Assembly (NCBI RefSeq): GCF_004151105.1 | Contig: NZ_PHRF01000095.1 | Coordinates: 186,001-250,000 of the forward strand | Reading direction: 5' to 3' | Origin: Streptomyces sp. L-9-10 | GTDB taxonomy: Bacteria > Actinomycetota > Actinomycetes > Streptomycetales > Streptomycetaceae | Length of the DNA stretch: 64,000 bases | In this document: in pieces, positions 32,918 through 41,287 of the stretch | Numbering within the stretch: position 1 is the first letter of the stretch | Layout of the letters: every line of letters starts with the position of its first letter | Program-made: the position numbers and the translations under genes | The notes under the pieces: generated by a model | Told to the model about the DNA's origin: nothing | The model's input: the letters and a program-made list of their open reading frames with translations, nothing else | Databases searched by the model: none

Positions 32918-33886
32918 GTGTCCGAGACCGCCTCTCCCCTCCGTCGCGGCCGTCGCCCCCGTATCGGGGCCGCCCTCGTCGTGCTGCTGGCCCTGGCCGC
33001 GTACGTGGTGGTCCAGTACGTGAGTGGTGGCGGCGGCCCCCCGCGCTGTCTCGTGCGCGCCTCGGACGCGTCGGGCGGCGACAGCCCCACGTACGAGATG
33101 ACCCCGGAGCAGGCCGAGAACGCCGCGACGATCTCGGCGGTGGGCACCACGCGGGGTCTGCCCGAGCGCGCCGTCACGATCGCGCTGGCCACCGCCCTCC
33201 AGGAGTCGGCGCTGCGCAATCTGAACCACGGCGACCGCGACTCGCTCGGTCTGTTCCAGCAGCGCCCCTCGACGGGCTGGGGCACCGAGGCGCAGATCCA
33301 GGACCCGGTCTACTCGGCGGGCGAGTTCTACGACCATCTCGTCAAGGTCCCGGGCTACTCGCGGCTGCCGCTGACCGAGGCGGCCCAGCGCGTCCAGCGC
33401 AGCGGCTTCCCGCAGGCGTACGCGAAGCACGAGCCGGATGCCACGCTGCTGGCCGCGGCCCTCACCGGCCGCTCCGCCGCCACGCTGACCTGTACGGCGC
33501 CGACCGGCACCGAGCCCGGGGACCCGGCGAAGGTACGGGCCGCGCTGGTACGGGACTTCGGGGCCGAGGTGCTGCCCGGCGCCGACGCCGGCGCCGCGGG
33601 CCGGGCGGGAGCCTCGGGCACGGCCGCGGAGGTGTCCGTACCGGTACCGGCCACGACCGGGGGTTCGGCGAACGACGGCTCCTCGTCGCTGCGCGGCTGG
33701 GAGCTGGCGCACTGGGCCGTGGCGCAGTCCACCGCCCTGCGGATCGACGAGGTGCGCTACGCGGGCCGGGTGTGGAGCGCGAAGAACACGCGCACGGCGA
33801 ACAAGGGCTGGCAGCGGGCCCGCGCCTCGGAGCGGACAAGCGCGGATACAGGTCTGGCGGAAGTTCGAATTCGCACTGCGCAGTAG
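32918..33886 (+). CDS. Membrane-anchored lysozyme/transglycosylase-like protein
   Basis: A 322-residue protein: a basic N-terminus, one membrane helix (IGAALVVLLALAAYVVVQYV, about 14-33), then an extracellular domain. Residues 60-160 (NAATISAVGTTRGLPERAV, ALQESALRNLNHGDRDSLGLFQQRPSTGWG) look like a lytic-transglycosylase fold with the Glu in LQES as candidate catalytic acid; such proteins are sometimes mislabelled heavy metal transporter. The C-terminal third is Ala/Gly/Thr-rich and ends in a short helical region. Probably leaderless. Confidence 0.65.
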   Translation: MSETASPLRRGRRPRIGAALVVLLALAAYVVVQYVSGGGGPPRCLVRASDASGGDSPTYEMTPEQAENAATISAVGTTRGLPERAVTIALATALQESALRNLNHGDRDSLGLFQQRPSTGWGTEAQIQDPVYSAGEFYDHLVKVPGYSRLPLTEAAQRVQRSGFPQAYAKHEPDATLLAAALTGRSAATLTCTAPTGTEPGDPAKVRAALVRDFGAEVLPGADAGAAGRAGASGTAAEVSVPVPATTGGSANDGSSSLRGWELAHWAVAQSTALRIDEVRYAGRVWSAKNTRTANKGWQRARASERTSADTGLAEVRIRTAQ

Positions 33887-33923
33887 TACGGCGGCGTCAC
33901 CCGGACGGGCGAGTCCGCGCCGT

Positions 33924-33950
33924 CCCTCATCGCATTTCTTCCGATGAGGG
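33924..33950 (+). terminator. Hairpin after the lysozyme-like gene
   Basis: 9-bp perfect stem CCCTCATCG / CGATGAGGG with a 9-nt loop, 38 nt after the stop codon. Confidence 0.55.
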
Positions 33951-34055
33951 TGCCGCGCACCTCCGACAACCTCGCTTCCGTTGGAAAAACCCTTGGGAAC
34001 AAGGGGAAGTAACGGTTCAGCAGGCGCGCCGCCACACCCGTCACCACGGGACCGT

Positions 34056-34083
34056 TTGTCCGTTTTTATCCGTAGCTGATAAT
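34056..34083 (+). promoter_or_regulatory. Promoter of the secreted Ala-rich protein gene
   Basis: TTGTCC and GATAAT are separated by 16 nt in an AT-rich stretch, which gives a leader of about 110 nt. The 313-nt gap before the gene otherwise contains only the upstream hairpin at 33924-33950. Confidence 0.5.
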
Positions 34084-34199
34084 GCGACGGATTGCCAACT
34101 CTTTACCCTGGCCCGCCGCAACCTCCGCCGCCCTTCGAGGGGTTGTCACTACGTCCGATCGACGGACAAGCACTGTTTCTCTCCCTTCAAAGGAGCATC

Positions 34200-34646
34200 A
34201 TGTCCCTCTCCCTGACCCGTCGGATCGCCCGTGCCGCCCTGCTCGTCGCCGCGGGCGCGGCCCCGGTGATCGGTGCGGCCGGAGCGGCGAACGCGGCCGC
34301 CCTCCCGCAGACCACCGACCTGGGTGCGGTGAGCGCGCTGGACGGCGCCGCCCTGGGTGACACCGTCGACAACGGTGCCCGGACGACGACCGGTGTGGTG
34401 GGCGACGCGGGCAGCAAGGCCGTCAAGAAGGGCGTCCCGGCCGCGGGCAAGGCCGTCGGCCAGGTCGGCAAGACGGCGGCGCCCGCCGCGCAGAAGACGG
34501 CCGGGACCGCCGCGGGCAGCGCCGGGCAGCTCCTGGGCGACACCGCCACGTCCGCCGCCTCCGCCACCGAGGGCGCCTCGCCGGCCGGCGCGCTCGGTGG
34601 CGGCCTGCCGACCGGCAAGCTCCCGGTGTCGCTGCCGCTCGGCTGA
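34200..34646 (+). CDS. Small secreted Ala/Gly-rich protein
   Basis: A 148-residue protein with a Sec signal peptide (RRIARAALLVAAGAAPVIGAAG, likely cut after ANA at about residue 32). The mature part is low-complexity, rich in Ala, Gly, Lys and Thr with loose repeats (VGDAGSKAVKKGVPAAGKAVGQVGK), and ends PLG. No enzymatic motif. AAAGGAG lies 4 nt before the ATG. Streptomyces genomes hold related short secreted proteins of unknown role. Flanked by a promoter and a strong terminator, so monocistronic. Confidence 0.7.
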   Translation: MSLSLTRRIARAALLVAAGAAPVIGAAGAANAAALPQTTDLGAVSALDGAALGDTVDNGARTTTGVVGDAGSKAVKKGVPAAGKAVGQVGKTAAPAAQKTAGTAAGSAGQLLGDTATSAASATEGASPAGALGGGLPTGKLPVSLPLG

Positions 34647-34683
34647 CACACGCCGCCGCGGGCGCACGCGCGTCACGACGCGC

Positions 34684-34723
34684 ACGAGGGGGCCGGGAAG
34701 CACTCGCTTCCCGGCCCCCTCGT
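34684..34723. terminator. Strong bidirectional terminator
   Basis: Perfect 17-bp stem (34684-34700 with 34707-34723) and a 6-nt loop between the convergent secreted-protein and dapC genes. Confidence 0.9.
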
Positions 34724-34771
34724 AGGTCATCCGCGTGCGGCACGGGCCACGGGCCACCTCGGCCCAGCGCT

Positions 34772-35866
34772 TCAGCCCAGCCGCTTGACCGCCGCCTCGA
34801 CGCGCTCGTCGGTGGCCGTCAGCGCCACCCGTACGTGCCGCTCCCCCGCCGGACCGTAGAAGTCGCCGGGCGCGACCAGAATGCCCAGCTCCGCGAGGTG
34901 CGCCACGGTGTCCCAGCACGGCTCGTCCCGCGTCGACCACAGATAGAGGCTCGCCTCGCTGTGGTCGATACGGAAGCCGTGCGCCTCCAGCGCGGCGCGC
35001 AGCGCGGCGCGGCGGGCCGCGTACCGCTCCCGCTGTTCCCGTACGTGCGTGTCGTCGCCGAGCGCCGCGACCGTCGCCGCCTGTACCGGCGCGGGGGTCA
35101 TCATCCCACCGTGCTTGCGGATCTTCAGCAGCTCGCCGAGAACGGCCTCGTCGCCCGCCAGGAAGGCCGCGCGGTAGCCGGCCAGGTTGGAGCGCTTGGA
35201 GAGCGAGTGGACGGCGACGATCCCGTCGTACGAACCACCGCAGACGTCCGGGTGCAGCACCGATACGGGCTCGGCCTCCCAGCCCAGCTCCAGGTAGCAC
35301 TCGTCGCTGAACAGCAGCACGCCGTGCTCGCGCGCCCAGGCGACGATCCGGGTCAGCTCGTCCGGCGCCAGGACGGCTCCGGTCGGGTTCGACGGCGAGT
35401 TGAGCCAGAGGAGCTTCAGCCCGGCGGGGTCGAGGTGTGTCGGGTCGTCGTACGGAACGGGCTCGGCGCCGCAGAGCCGCGCGCCCACCTCGTACGTCGG
35501 GTACGCGAGCCGCGGGAAGGCGACGCGGTCGCCCGCGCCGAGGCCGAGCTGCGTCGGCAGCCAGGCGACCAGTTCCTTGGAGCCGACCACCGGCAGCACG
35601 TGCGCGTGCGTCACGCCGCGCGCCCCGAGCCGCCGCTCCACCCATCCGGTCAGCGCGTCCCGCAGCGCGGCCGTCCCCCACACCGTCGGATACCCGGGCG
35701 AGTCGGCGGCCTCGACCAGGGCTCGCTGGATCAGCGCGGGGACGGGGTCGACGGGGGTCCCGACGGACAGGTCCACGATCCCGTCCGGGTGGGCCGCGGC
35801 CGTGGCCTTGTAGGGCTCCAGCTTGTCCCAGGGAAAGACGGGCAGACGCGAAGAGACTGCGGACAC
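34772..35866 (-). CDS. dapC: Succinyldiaminopimelate transaminase
   Basis: A 364-residue class I/II aminotransferase. NSPSNPTGAVL (about 168-178), the PLP Lys in VHSLSKRSNLAGYR (about 230) and FYGPAGERHVRVALT near the end are typical, and the N-terminus (LPVFPWDKLEPYKATAAAHPDGIVDLSVGTP) is that of actinobacterial DapC. It makes N-succinyl-LL-DAP from the keto precursor in lysine synthesis. The GTG at 35866 is followed by the family N-terminus. It lies downstream of fdxA as in mycobacteria (Rv1178 beside Rv1177). Confidence 0.88.
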   Translation of the reverse strand: MSAVSSRLPVFPWDKLEPYKATAAAHPDGIVDLSVGTPVDPVPALIQRALVEAADSPGYPTVWGTAALRDALTGWVERRLGARGVTHAHVLPVVGSKELVAWLPTQLGLGAGDRVAFPRLAYPTYEVGARLCGAEPVPYDDPTHLDPAGLKLLWLNSPSNPTGAVLAPDELTRIVAWAREHGVLLFSDECYLELGWEAEPVSVLHPDVCGGSYDGIVAVHSLSKRSNLAGYRAAFLAGDEAVLGELLKIRKHGGMMTPAPVQAATVAALGDDTHVREQRERYAARRAALRAALEAHGFRIDHSEASLYLWSTRDEPCWDTVAHLAELGILVAPGDFYGPAGERHVRVALTATDERVEAAVKRLG

Positions 35867-35959
35867 GTGCTCACTCTTTCTCGTACGGATTGCTCTCTCG
35901 TACGGATGCTCTCGTACGGTGCCCGTTCCCCCGGGCGGACTCGCGGGCGGAAACACCGC

Positions 35960-35990
35960 GGTCCCGTACGGCGGCGGGCCGTACGGGACC
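35960..35990 (-). terminator. Terminator after fdxA
   Basis: Perfect 13-bp stem GGTCCCGTACGGC / GCCGTACGGGACC with a 5-nt loop, 14 nt downstream of the fdxA stop. Just beyond it (35880-35920) TCTCGTACGGAT occurs three times in loose tandem. Confidence 0.8.
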
Positions 35991-36003
35991 AGGGGGCGCG
36001 CTG

Positions 36004-36324
36004 TCAGCCGTTCTGGGGCGGCAGCGCGGCGATGAAGGGATGGTCCCGCTCGATCAGACCGAGCTTGGAAGCGCCACCGGGCGAACCGAGCTCGTCGAAG
36101 AACTCGACGTTCGCCTTGTAGTAGTCCTTCCACTCCTCCGGGGTGTCGTCCTCGTAGAAGATGGCCTCGACCGGGCAGACCGGCTCACAGGCTCCGCAGT
36201 CGACGCATTCGTCCGGGTGGATGTACAAGGACCGGGAGCCCTCGTAGATGCAGTCGACCGGGCACTCCTCGATGCACGCCTTGTCCTTGACGTCGACACA
36301 AGGCTGCGCGATGACGTAGGTCAC
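36004..36324 (-). CDS. fdxA: 7Fe-8S ferredoxin
   Basis: A 106-residue ferredoxin. Cysteines at 9, 17, 21 and 25 and at 40, 43, 46 and 50 give the spacing of one [3Fe-4S] and one [4Fe-4S] cluster (CVDCGACEPVCP for the second), followed by the long C-terminal tail usual in actinobacterial FdxA. It transfers single electrons in the cytoplasm, for example to P450 systems or oxidoreductases. GAGGAGG lies 9 nt before the GTG. Its own terminator separates it from dapC. Confidence 0.95.
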   Translation of the reverse strand: MTYVIAQPCVDVKDKACIEECPVDCIYEGSRSLYIHPDECVDCGACEPVCPVEAIFYEDDTPEEWKDYYKANVEFFDELGSPGGASKLGLIERDHPFIAALPPQNG

Positions 36325-36464
36325 GCTGTCGTTCCTCCTCGATAGGGCGCGGCGGGCCGATCTGCGGCTCCGTCCACAGGCGCGCGGGAGCGCGGCGTCG
36401 TCGATGCCCGCATCTAGTATCTCCGTTCTTGGGCGCGATCCGAACAGGAGGGGCGTACAGAGCT

Positions 36465-37505
36465 GTGGAATTCACTGCGGGCGGACGGCTTGAGGTCCGT
36501 CTGACACGGGCTGACGTGGGCAAACGTGTATCAGTCAGACAGTTGACCGGCAGCGGGGCCGGTGGCGAGAAGTTCACGGACACGGTGGGCGTTCTCACAT
36601 CCTGGGACGGAGATGTGCTGCTGATCACACGCCGCACCGGTGAGAGCGTCCGTGTCCCCGAGGCCGCCCTGGTCGCGGGCAAGGTGGTGCCCGCGGCACC
36701 GGCCAGGCGGCGGGGGCCCTCGGCGTCCTTCGAGGAGCTGGCCGGGGTCTGCGCCCGGTCCTGGCAGCCGGTGGAGAGCGAGCCGCTGGGAGAGTGGCGG
36801 CTCAGAGCGGCCTCCGGCTTCACGCGGCGGGCCAATTCCGTGCTGCCCCTGGGGGATCCCGGGGTGGCGCTGGACGAGGCGCTGACGCGCGTACGGCGCT
36901 GGTACGGGGAGCGGGGACTGCCCCCGTACGTACAGACCGCGACCGGCGCGGAGGGCACCCAGGAGCGGCTGTGCGCGGAGCTGGAGCGGCGCGGCTGGCG
37001 GTCGGAGGTGACGGCGGAGGTGCGGATCGCCGCGCTCGCGCCGCTCGGGGACCGGGACGCCGAGGTCTCCCGGGTCGTGCTCAGCCGTGGCGTCGACGAG
37101 ACATGGCTCCGGCGTTACCAGCGGTCCGGTGTGCCCGGACCACATGTGCTCCGCGTACTGAACAGCGGGCCTTCGGTGTGGTTCGCCACCGTATCCGGGG
37201 AGCCCGGGGAGCCCCGCGGCGACGGAGAGCCCGGCGAGAACGGGGAGCCCGGTGTACCGGCGGCGATCGGCCGGTGTGTGGTGGACGGACGCTGGGCGGG
37301 GTTCATGGCGGTGGAGGTCGACCCCGCCCGCCGCCGCCAGGGCCTGGCCACCGCCGTGATGACCGCGCTCGCCCGGCGTGCCCTGGAGGAGGGCGCGTCC
37401 GCCGCCTGGCTCCAGGTCGAGTCGGACAACGACGGCGCGCGGGCGCTGTACGACGCGATGGGCTTCACCGTCCACCACCGCTACCACCACTTCCGATCGT
37501 TCTGA
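36465..37505 (+). CDS. GNAT-family N-acetyltransferase with N-terminal beta domain
   Basis: A 346-residue protein. Residues 1-80 form a small beta domain (RLTRADVGKRVSVRQL, FTDTVGVLTSWDGDVLLITRR), and the C-terminal 100 residues are the GNAT acetyl-CoA site (VDPARRRQGLATAVMTALARRALEEGA) ending in YDAMGFTVHHRYHHFRSF. A collagen-like insert of GEP triplets lies between strands at about 246-264. The GTG at 36465 has GGAGGGG 11 nt upstream. The acceptor is unknown. Divergent from fdxA and 17 nt upstream of the SirB1-type gene. Confidence 0.8.
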   Translation: MEFTAGGRLEVRLTRADVGKRVSVRQLTGSGAGGEKFTDTVGVLTSWDGDVLLITRRTGESVRVPEAALVAGKVVPAAPARRRGPSASFEELAGVCARSWQPVESEPLGEWRLRAASGFTRRANSVLPLGDPGVALDEALTRVRRWYGERGLPPYVQTATGAEGTQERLCAELERRGWRSEVTAEVRIAALAPLGDRDAEVSRVVLSRGVDETWLRRYQRSGVPGPHVLRVLNSGPSVWFATVSGEPGEPRGDGEPGENGEPGVPAAIGRCVVDGRWAGFMAVEVDPARRRQGLATAVMTALARRALEEGASAAWLQVESDNDGARALYDAMGFTVHHRYHHFRSF

Positions 37506-37522
37506 GCGGGTACGAGGCCGAT

Positions 37523-38377
37523 ATGCGACCGGAACCCCCAGAACCGGAACCCCCGGAAACCGACGACATCCGCCGGCGGTTCGCCGAGGAGGCCCGCACG
37601 GACCGTCCCGACCTGGCCACGCTCTGCCTGCTGGTGGGCGCGGAAGCCGATCCCGCCCTGGGCGAGGCCGGTATCGACGCGGCCCAGGCCGAGCTGGACC
37701 GGCTGGCCGGGCTGCTGCCCTTCGGCGTCCTCGGCGCACGCGCCTGGGCCGTCGCGCTGGCGGAGCTGCTGGCCGAGCGGTGCGGTTTCGAGGGCTCCCC
37801 CGCGGAGTACCAGCGGCTGGACGCCTCGCTGCTGCCCGTGGTGCTGCGGCGCAGGCGCGGGCTCCCCATCCTGCTCTCCGTCGTCTGGATCGAGGTCGCG
37901 CGACGCGCGGGGGCGCCGGTGTACGGGGTGGCCCTGCCCGGCCATTTCGTGGTCGGCTTCGGCGCCCCGGAGGAGCGAGTCCTCGCCGATCCCTTCGGCG
38001 GCGGCCGGCTGCTGACGGGCGCCGACGCGGAGTTGCTGGTGACCGGCACGACGGGCGAGGCACTGGAACCGGCCATGCTCGCACCCGCCGACCCGCTCGA
38101 TGTCGTCCTGCGCGTACTGAACAACATCCGCGCGTGGGCCGCGACCCGCCCGGAGCGCACCGATGTGTCGCTATGGGCGGTCGAGTTGTCCCTGCTGCTG
38201 CCCTCGCACCCGGCCAGACTGCGGTACGACCGCGCCCAACTGCTCGTACAGCGCGGGGAGTTCCGGCGGGGAGCGGCGGAGATGGACGAGTACGCCCGGG
38301 TGGTGGACGCGGTGGAGCCGTCGACGGCGGAGGCGATCCGGCGCAAGGCGCGGGCGGCACGGGCGATGCTGAACTGA
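37523..38377 (+). CDS. SirB1-type transglutaminase-like/TPR protein
   Basis: A 284-residue protein with the Transglut_core2/SirB1 arrangement: LAELLAERCGFEGSPAEYQ, then RRRGLPILLSVVWIEVARRAGAPVYGVALPGHFVVGF (about 111-147), then a helical C-terminus (LRYDRAQLLVQRGEF). The catalytic Cys of real transglutaminases is not evident; the family is thought to be non-enzymatic or of unknown activity. GAGG lies 6 nt before the ATG and the gene is 17 nt after the GNAT gene, so it is probably in the same operon. Confidence 0.8.
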   Translation: MRPEPPEPEPPETDDIRRRFAEEARTDRPDLATLCLLVGAEADPALGEAGIDAAQAELDRLAGLLPFGVLGARAWAVALAELLAERCGFEGSPAEYQRLDASLLPVVLRRRRGLPILLSVVWIEVARRAGAPVYGVALPGHFVVGFGAPEERVLADPFGGGRLLTGADAELLVTGTTGEALEPAMLAPADPLDVVLRVLNNIRAWAATRPERTDVSLWAVELSLLLPSHPARLRYDRAQLLVQRGEFRRGAAEMDEYARVVDAVEPSTAEAIRRKARAARAMLN

Positions 38378-38443
38378 CGGCACGCGCCGATCCCGTACGT
38401 CCTGCCCGTCCCGTACGTACCACCCGACCCGTACGCACCGCCT

Positions 38444-38478
38444 GTCCCGGGGGATGCGATGCGTCATCCCCCGGGGAC
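38444..38478. terminator. Bidirectional terminator
   Basis: 13-bp stem GTCCCGGGGGATG paired with CATCCCCCGGGGAC (one bulge) and an 8-nt loop, between the convergent SirB1-type and peptidoglycan-binding-like genes. Confidence 0.8.
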
Positions 38479-38488
38479 GGGAGGGCCG

Positions 38489-40681
38489 TCAGCTGGGGTT
38501 CAGATTGATTTCCTGGGTGCGCTCGGCAGGGGTTTTGCCGCGCAGCGCCGTCTGCATGGCCTGCGCCACGTCGGCGGAGGAGACGGGGTACTGCTTGCCG
38601 TCGCCCTTCGTGATCGTGATGCCGTCGAAGACGCCTTCCAGCAGCTGGTCGATGGCGGCCCTGTCGTAGACCTCGATGAGCTTTCCGTCGACGGCCTTCA
38701 TGGAGAGGATCTTGGGCAGCGACTTGGCCGGGCCGAACTGGATCTGCTTGCCGCCCGCCTTGATGGTGACCAGGTCGGACATCGCGGGCTTGGCGAACTC
38801 GTTCATCGCCCGGTCCAGCTCCGCCTGACCGACCGTCGGCTCGCGGGTGGCGACGGGCAGTTCCACGTTGTTGATCTTGCCCGTCTGGACCTGGGCGCGG
38901 TAGGCGTCCCGGGTCGAGATGATCGAGTGGTTGACGTCCAGCGCCTTGCCGGCCTTGCCGGGTACGGCGACGGCTTTGCCCGGCTCAAACTTGATCGTTC
39001 CCTCGCTCGCCGAACCCGAGACGCCCGCCAGATCGGTGAGCGCGGCGGTCAGCTTCTCGTCGTCGACGGGGATCACCGGCTGGGCGACCCGGGCGCCGCC
39101 GAAGAGCGAGCCGATCACCGACACCGGGTTGTAGTCGCTGCCGGCCGCGGCACGGACGGTGGCCTGGGTGTCCAGGCTGAGTCCGGCCTTGTCCGGGGCG
39201 AGTTCCTCGGTCTTGCCGCCGATGCTGAGCCGCAGCGGCGCGGAGGCCCGCTCGCCGAGGGCGGCCTCCAGCTTGTTGACCGCCTCGTCGCGGGTGCCGC
39301 CGCCGATGTCGACGCCGAGGACCGTGGTGCCCTTCGGCACATCGGAGTAGTTCATCAGAAGGCCGGCGCCGTAGACGCCGCCCGCGGCCACGACGACCAG
39401 GACAGCGAGGGACGTGAGCTTGGAGCGGCCCTTCTTCTTCTTGGCGGGCGGGGCCGCCGGGGCGGCCGTACGCTCCGGGGCCGGGGCCGTGCCCGCCGGC
39501 GGTGCTCCCTGCGGGGAGCCGACGGGACCGGGGAAGTCGGGGGCCGAGAAGTCGTGGTCCTGGCCGAGCGGGCCGGGGCCGTCGGGCCCGGGGGGCGGAC
39601 CGCCCTGCGGACCCGAGCCGGGGAAGGGCGAGCGGTGCTCCGGCGGTACCACGGGGATCCCGCTGGTGAGCGTGTCCCCGGAGACATGGCCGCCGGATCC
39701 GGGCCCGGGCGCGGGCTGCTGCGGTGTCAGTACGGCGGTGTCGTCGGACATCCGCGGCGGACCGACGTGGCCGGCCCCCGGCGGGATGCCGGGCGACGAC
39801 GGCGGCGTGCTCAGGGACGACGGCGGAGTACCGAGCGACGCGCCGCCGGTGACAGGACCGCTGGTCGGACCGCTGGGCCCGCCTCCGGGAGGCCGGATAC
39901 CGAGCGCAGGCGTGGTGGGACCGCTGGACGCGAAGTCCGTACCGGTACCGCCCGACGTGAAGTCCGTACCGGAGCCGTCGGACGCGAAGCCGTTCGAGCC
40001 GGAGCCCTGGAAGCCGGATCCCTGGGGACCGCCGCTCTGGGGACCGCCGCTCTGGGGCCCGGCGCCGGACGCGAGGTCGCTGAGCGCGCTGCGCGGACCG
40101 CCGCCGTTCTGCGACTGCCCACCGCCCGGGTAGTACGGCGACTCCGGGGAGCCGCCCTCGGCCGGCCGCTGAGCGGTGGCGCCCGAGGCCGCGGCGCCCG
40201 CGCCGAGACCGGCGCTCATCCCCGCGGCCGTACCGGTGCCCGACGTCGCCGACTTGCGTGGCGCGAACCAGTCGCTCGTGGATCTGTCCTCGGCCCGCGG
40301 CTCCTCCGCCGCCTCGGCCTGTCCGGCCGGTGCCGCGTCGGCGGCGTCCTGGGACGCGTCGGGCCTGGGGATCCCGGCCGTGCGCTCGCCGACCGGGACA
40401 CCCCGGCCGTCGGTGCTGTCCTCGCCCATGGGCGTACGCATCACGACAGGCGGGATCGGCCGCGAGCCCGGGATGTTGATCCTGATGCGCGTGGTCAGCG
40501 TGGTTTCGGTTCTGGGCTCGTCCGGCTGCGGGACGGCCGCGGTTTCCGTCTCCTCCGGAGCGTCCTGCTGGGGGTGCAGCGACGGATACTGGCGGGATCC
40601 GTACGGCGGTGTCCCCGAGGGGTACGCGGCTCCGCCGCGCCCCTGGGGCCCGGAGGACGAACTGTCAGTTTCACGACTCAA
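38489..40681 (-). CDS. Membrane protein with YoaR-like putative peptidoglycan-binding domain
   Basis: A 730-residue protein. The first 410 residues are disordered and rich in Gly, Pro and Ser. KKKKGRSK and one membrane helix (LTSLAVLVVVAAGGVYGAGLL, about 424-444) are followed by an extracellular part with two putative peptidoglycan-binding (PG_binding_4/YoaR) units (GTTVLGVDIGGGTRDEAVNKLEAAL; later the segment SLPKILSMKAVDGKLIEVYD). The VanW domain that usually follows is absent. TTG start with GGGAGAA 8 nt upstream. Probably a cell-envelope protein; the target is inferred. Confidence 0.7.
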   Translation of the reverse strand: MSRETDSSSSGPQGRGGAAYPSGTPPYGSRQYPSLHPQQDAPEETETAAVPQPDEPRTETTLTTRIRINIPGSRPIPPVVMRTPMGEDSTDGRGVPVGERTAGIPRPDASQDAADAAPAGQAEAAEEPRAEDRSTSDWFAPRKSATSGTGTAAGMSAGLGAGAAASGATAQRPAEGGSPESPYYPGGGQSQNGGGPRSALSDLASGAGPQSGGPQSGGPQGSGFQGSGSNGFASDGSGTDFTSGGTGTDFASSGPTTPALGIRPPGGGPSGPTSGPVTGGASLGTPPSSLSTPPSSPGIPPGAGHVGPPRMSDDTAVLTPQQPAPGPGSGGHVSGDTLTSGIPVVPPEHRSPFPGSGPQGGPPPGPDGPGPLGQDHDFSAPDFPGPVGSPQGAPPAGTAPAPERTAAPAAPPAKKKKGRSKLTSLAVLVVVAAGGVYGAGLLMNYSDVPKGTTVLGVDIGGGTRDEAVNKLEAALGERASAPLRLSIGGKTEELAPDKAGLSLDTQATVRAAAGSDYNPVSVIGSLFGGARVAQPVIPVDDEKLTAALTDLAGVSGSASEGTIKFEPGKAVAVPGKAGKALDVNHSIISTRDAYRAQVQTGKINNVELPVATREPTVGQAELDRAMNEFAKPAMSDLVTIKAGGKQIQFGPAKSLPKILSMKAVDGKLIEVYDRAAIDQLLEGVFDGITITKGDGKQYPVSSADVAQAMQTALRGKTPAERTQEINLNPS

Positions 40682-40876
40682 AGCAGGTTCTCCCGGTTGG
40701 CTCCGCCGCCCGTTCTTACTGGTACGAAACTGTTCAGGTTCCCCATGCCGGAGGCGGGGGGAAGGCCCGGAGCGCGCACCACCATACTGGCCTCGGCCGA
40801 CAGGTACCCGACGACCATGCGAAGCGATGCTCCGCCGACCGTACGGACGTGGTCAATTCAGCAGCAGCCGGGCGCG

Positions 40877-41287
40877 TCACTTCTCAAGTCGGCCGGACTT
40901 CGGGCCCGGTTGCGGCAACCGCGTCATCGTGGCACACATCACAGCCACCAACATGCCGCCCAGGAGGAAGACGAGCGGCCCGATGCCCGCGGCGAAGACC
41001 GCGTCGCCCTCCGGGCGGCCCAGACTCAGGAAGATGGCCGCGATCAGCCAGCCGGCCGCGGGTGCGCCCACGCCCAGTTGGGTGCCGGTGAGATACAGCC
41101 CGCCGAAGAAGAGCCCGGCCGTGGCGAGCAGGCCGAGCAGCAGTCCGCCGGGGACCCAGCCGCCCTGGACGAGCGAGCCCGCCGTGCCGACGAGCGCACC
41201 GAGGACGAAGAGCGCGGCATACGCGGCGATACGTCCGGGTCTGGGGCGACTCGCGAACATCCCGCCGGACTGCCCCTGCCCGCTCAT
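40877..41287 (-). CDS. DUF6113-type small membrane protein
   Basis: A 136-residue integral membrane protein with four hydrophobic helices (for example IAAYAALFVLGALVGTAGSLV; GLLLGLLATAGLFFGGLYL; GIGPLVFLLGGMLVAVM). The ATG overlaps the mshB stop by 4 nt, so it is co-translated with mshB; I recall this pairing from other streptomycetes. No catalytic residues. Function unknown. Confidence 0.75.
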   Translation of the reverse strand: MSGQGQSGGMFASRPRPGRIAAYAALFVLGALVGTAGSLVQGGWVPGGLLLGLLATAGLFFGGLYLTGTQLGVGAPAAGWLIAAIFLSLGRPEGDAVFAAGIGPLVFLLGGMLVAVMCATMTRLPQPGPKSGRLEK

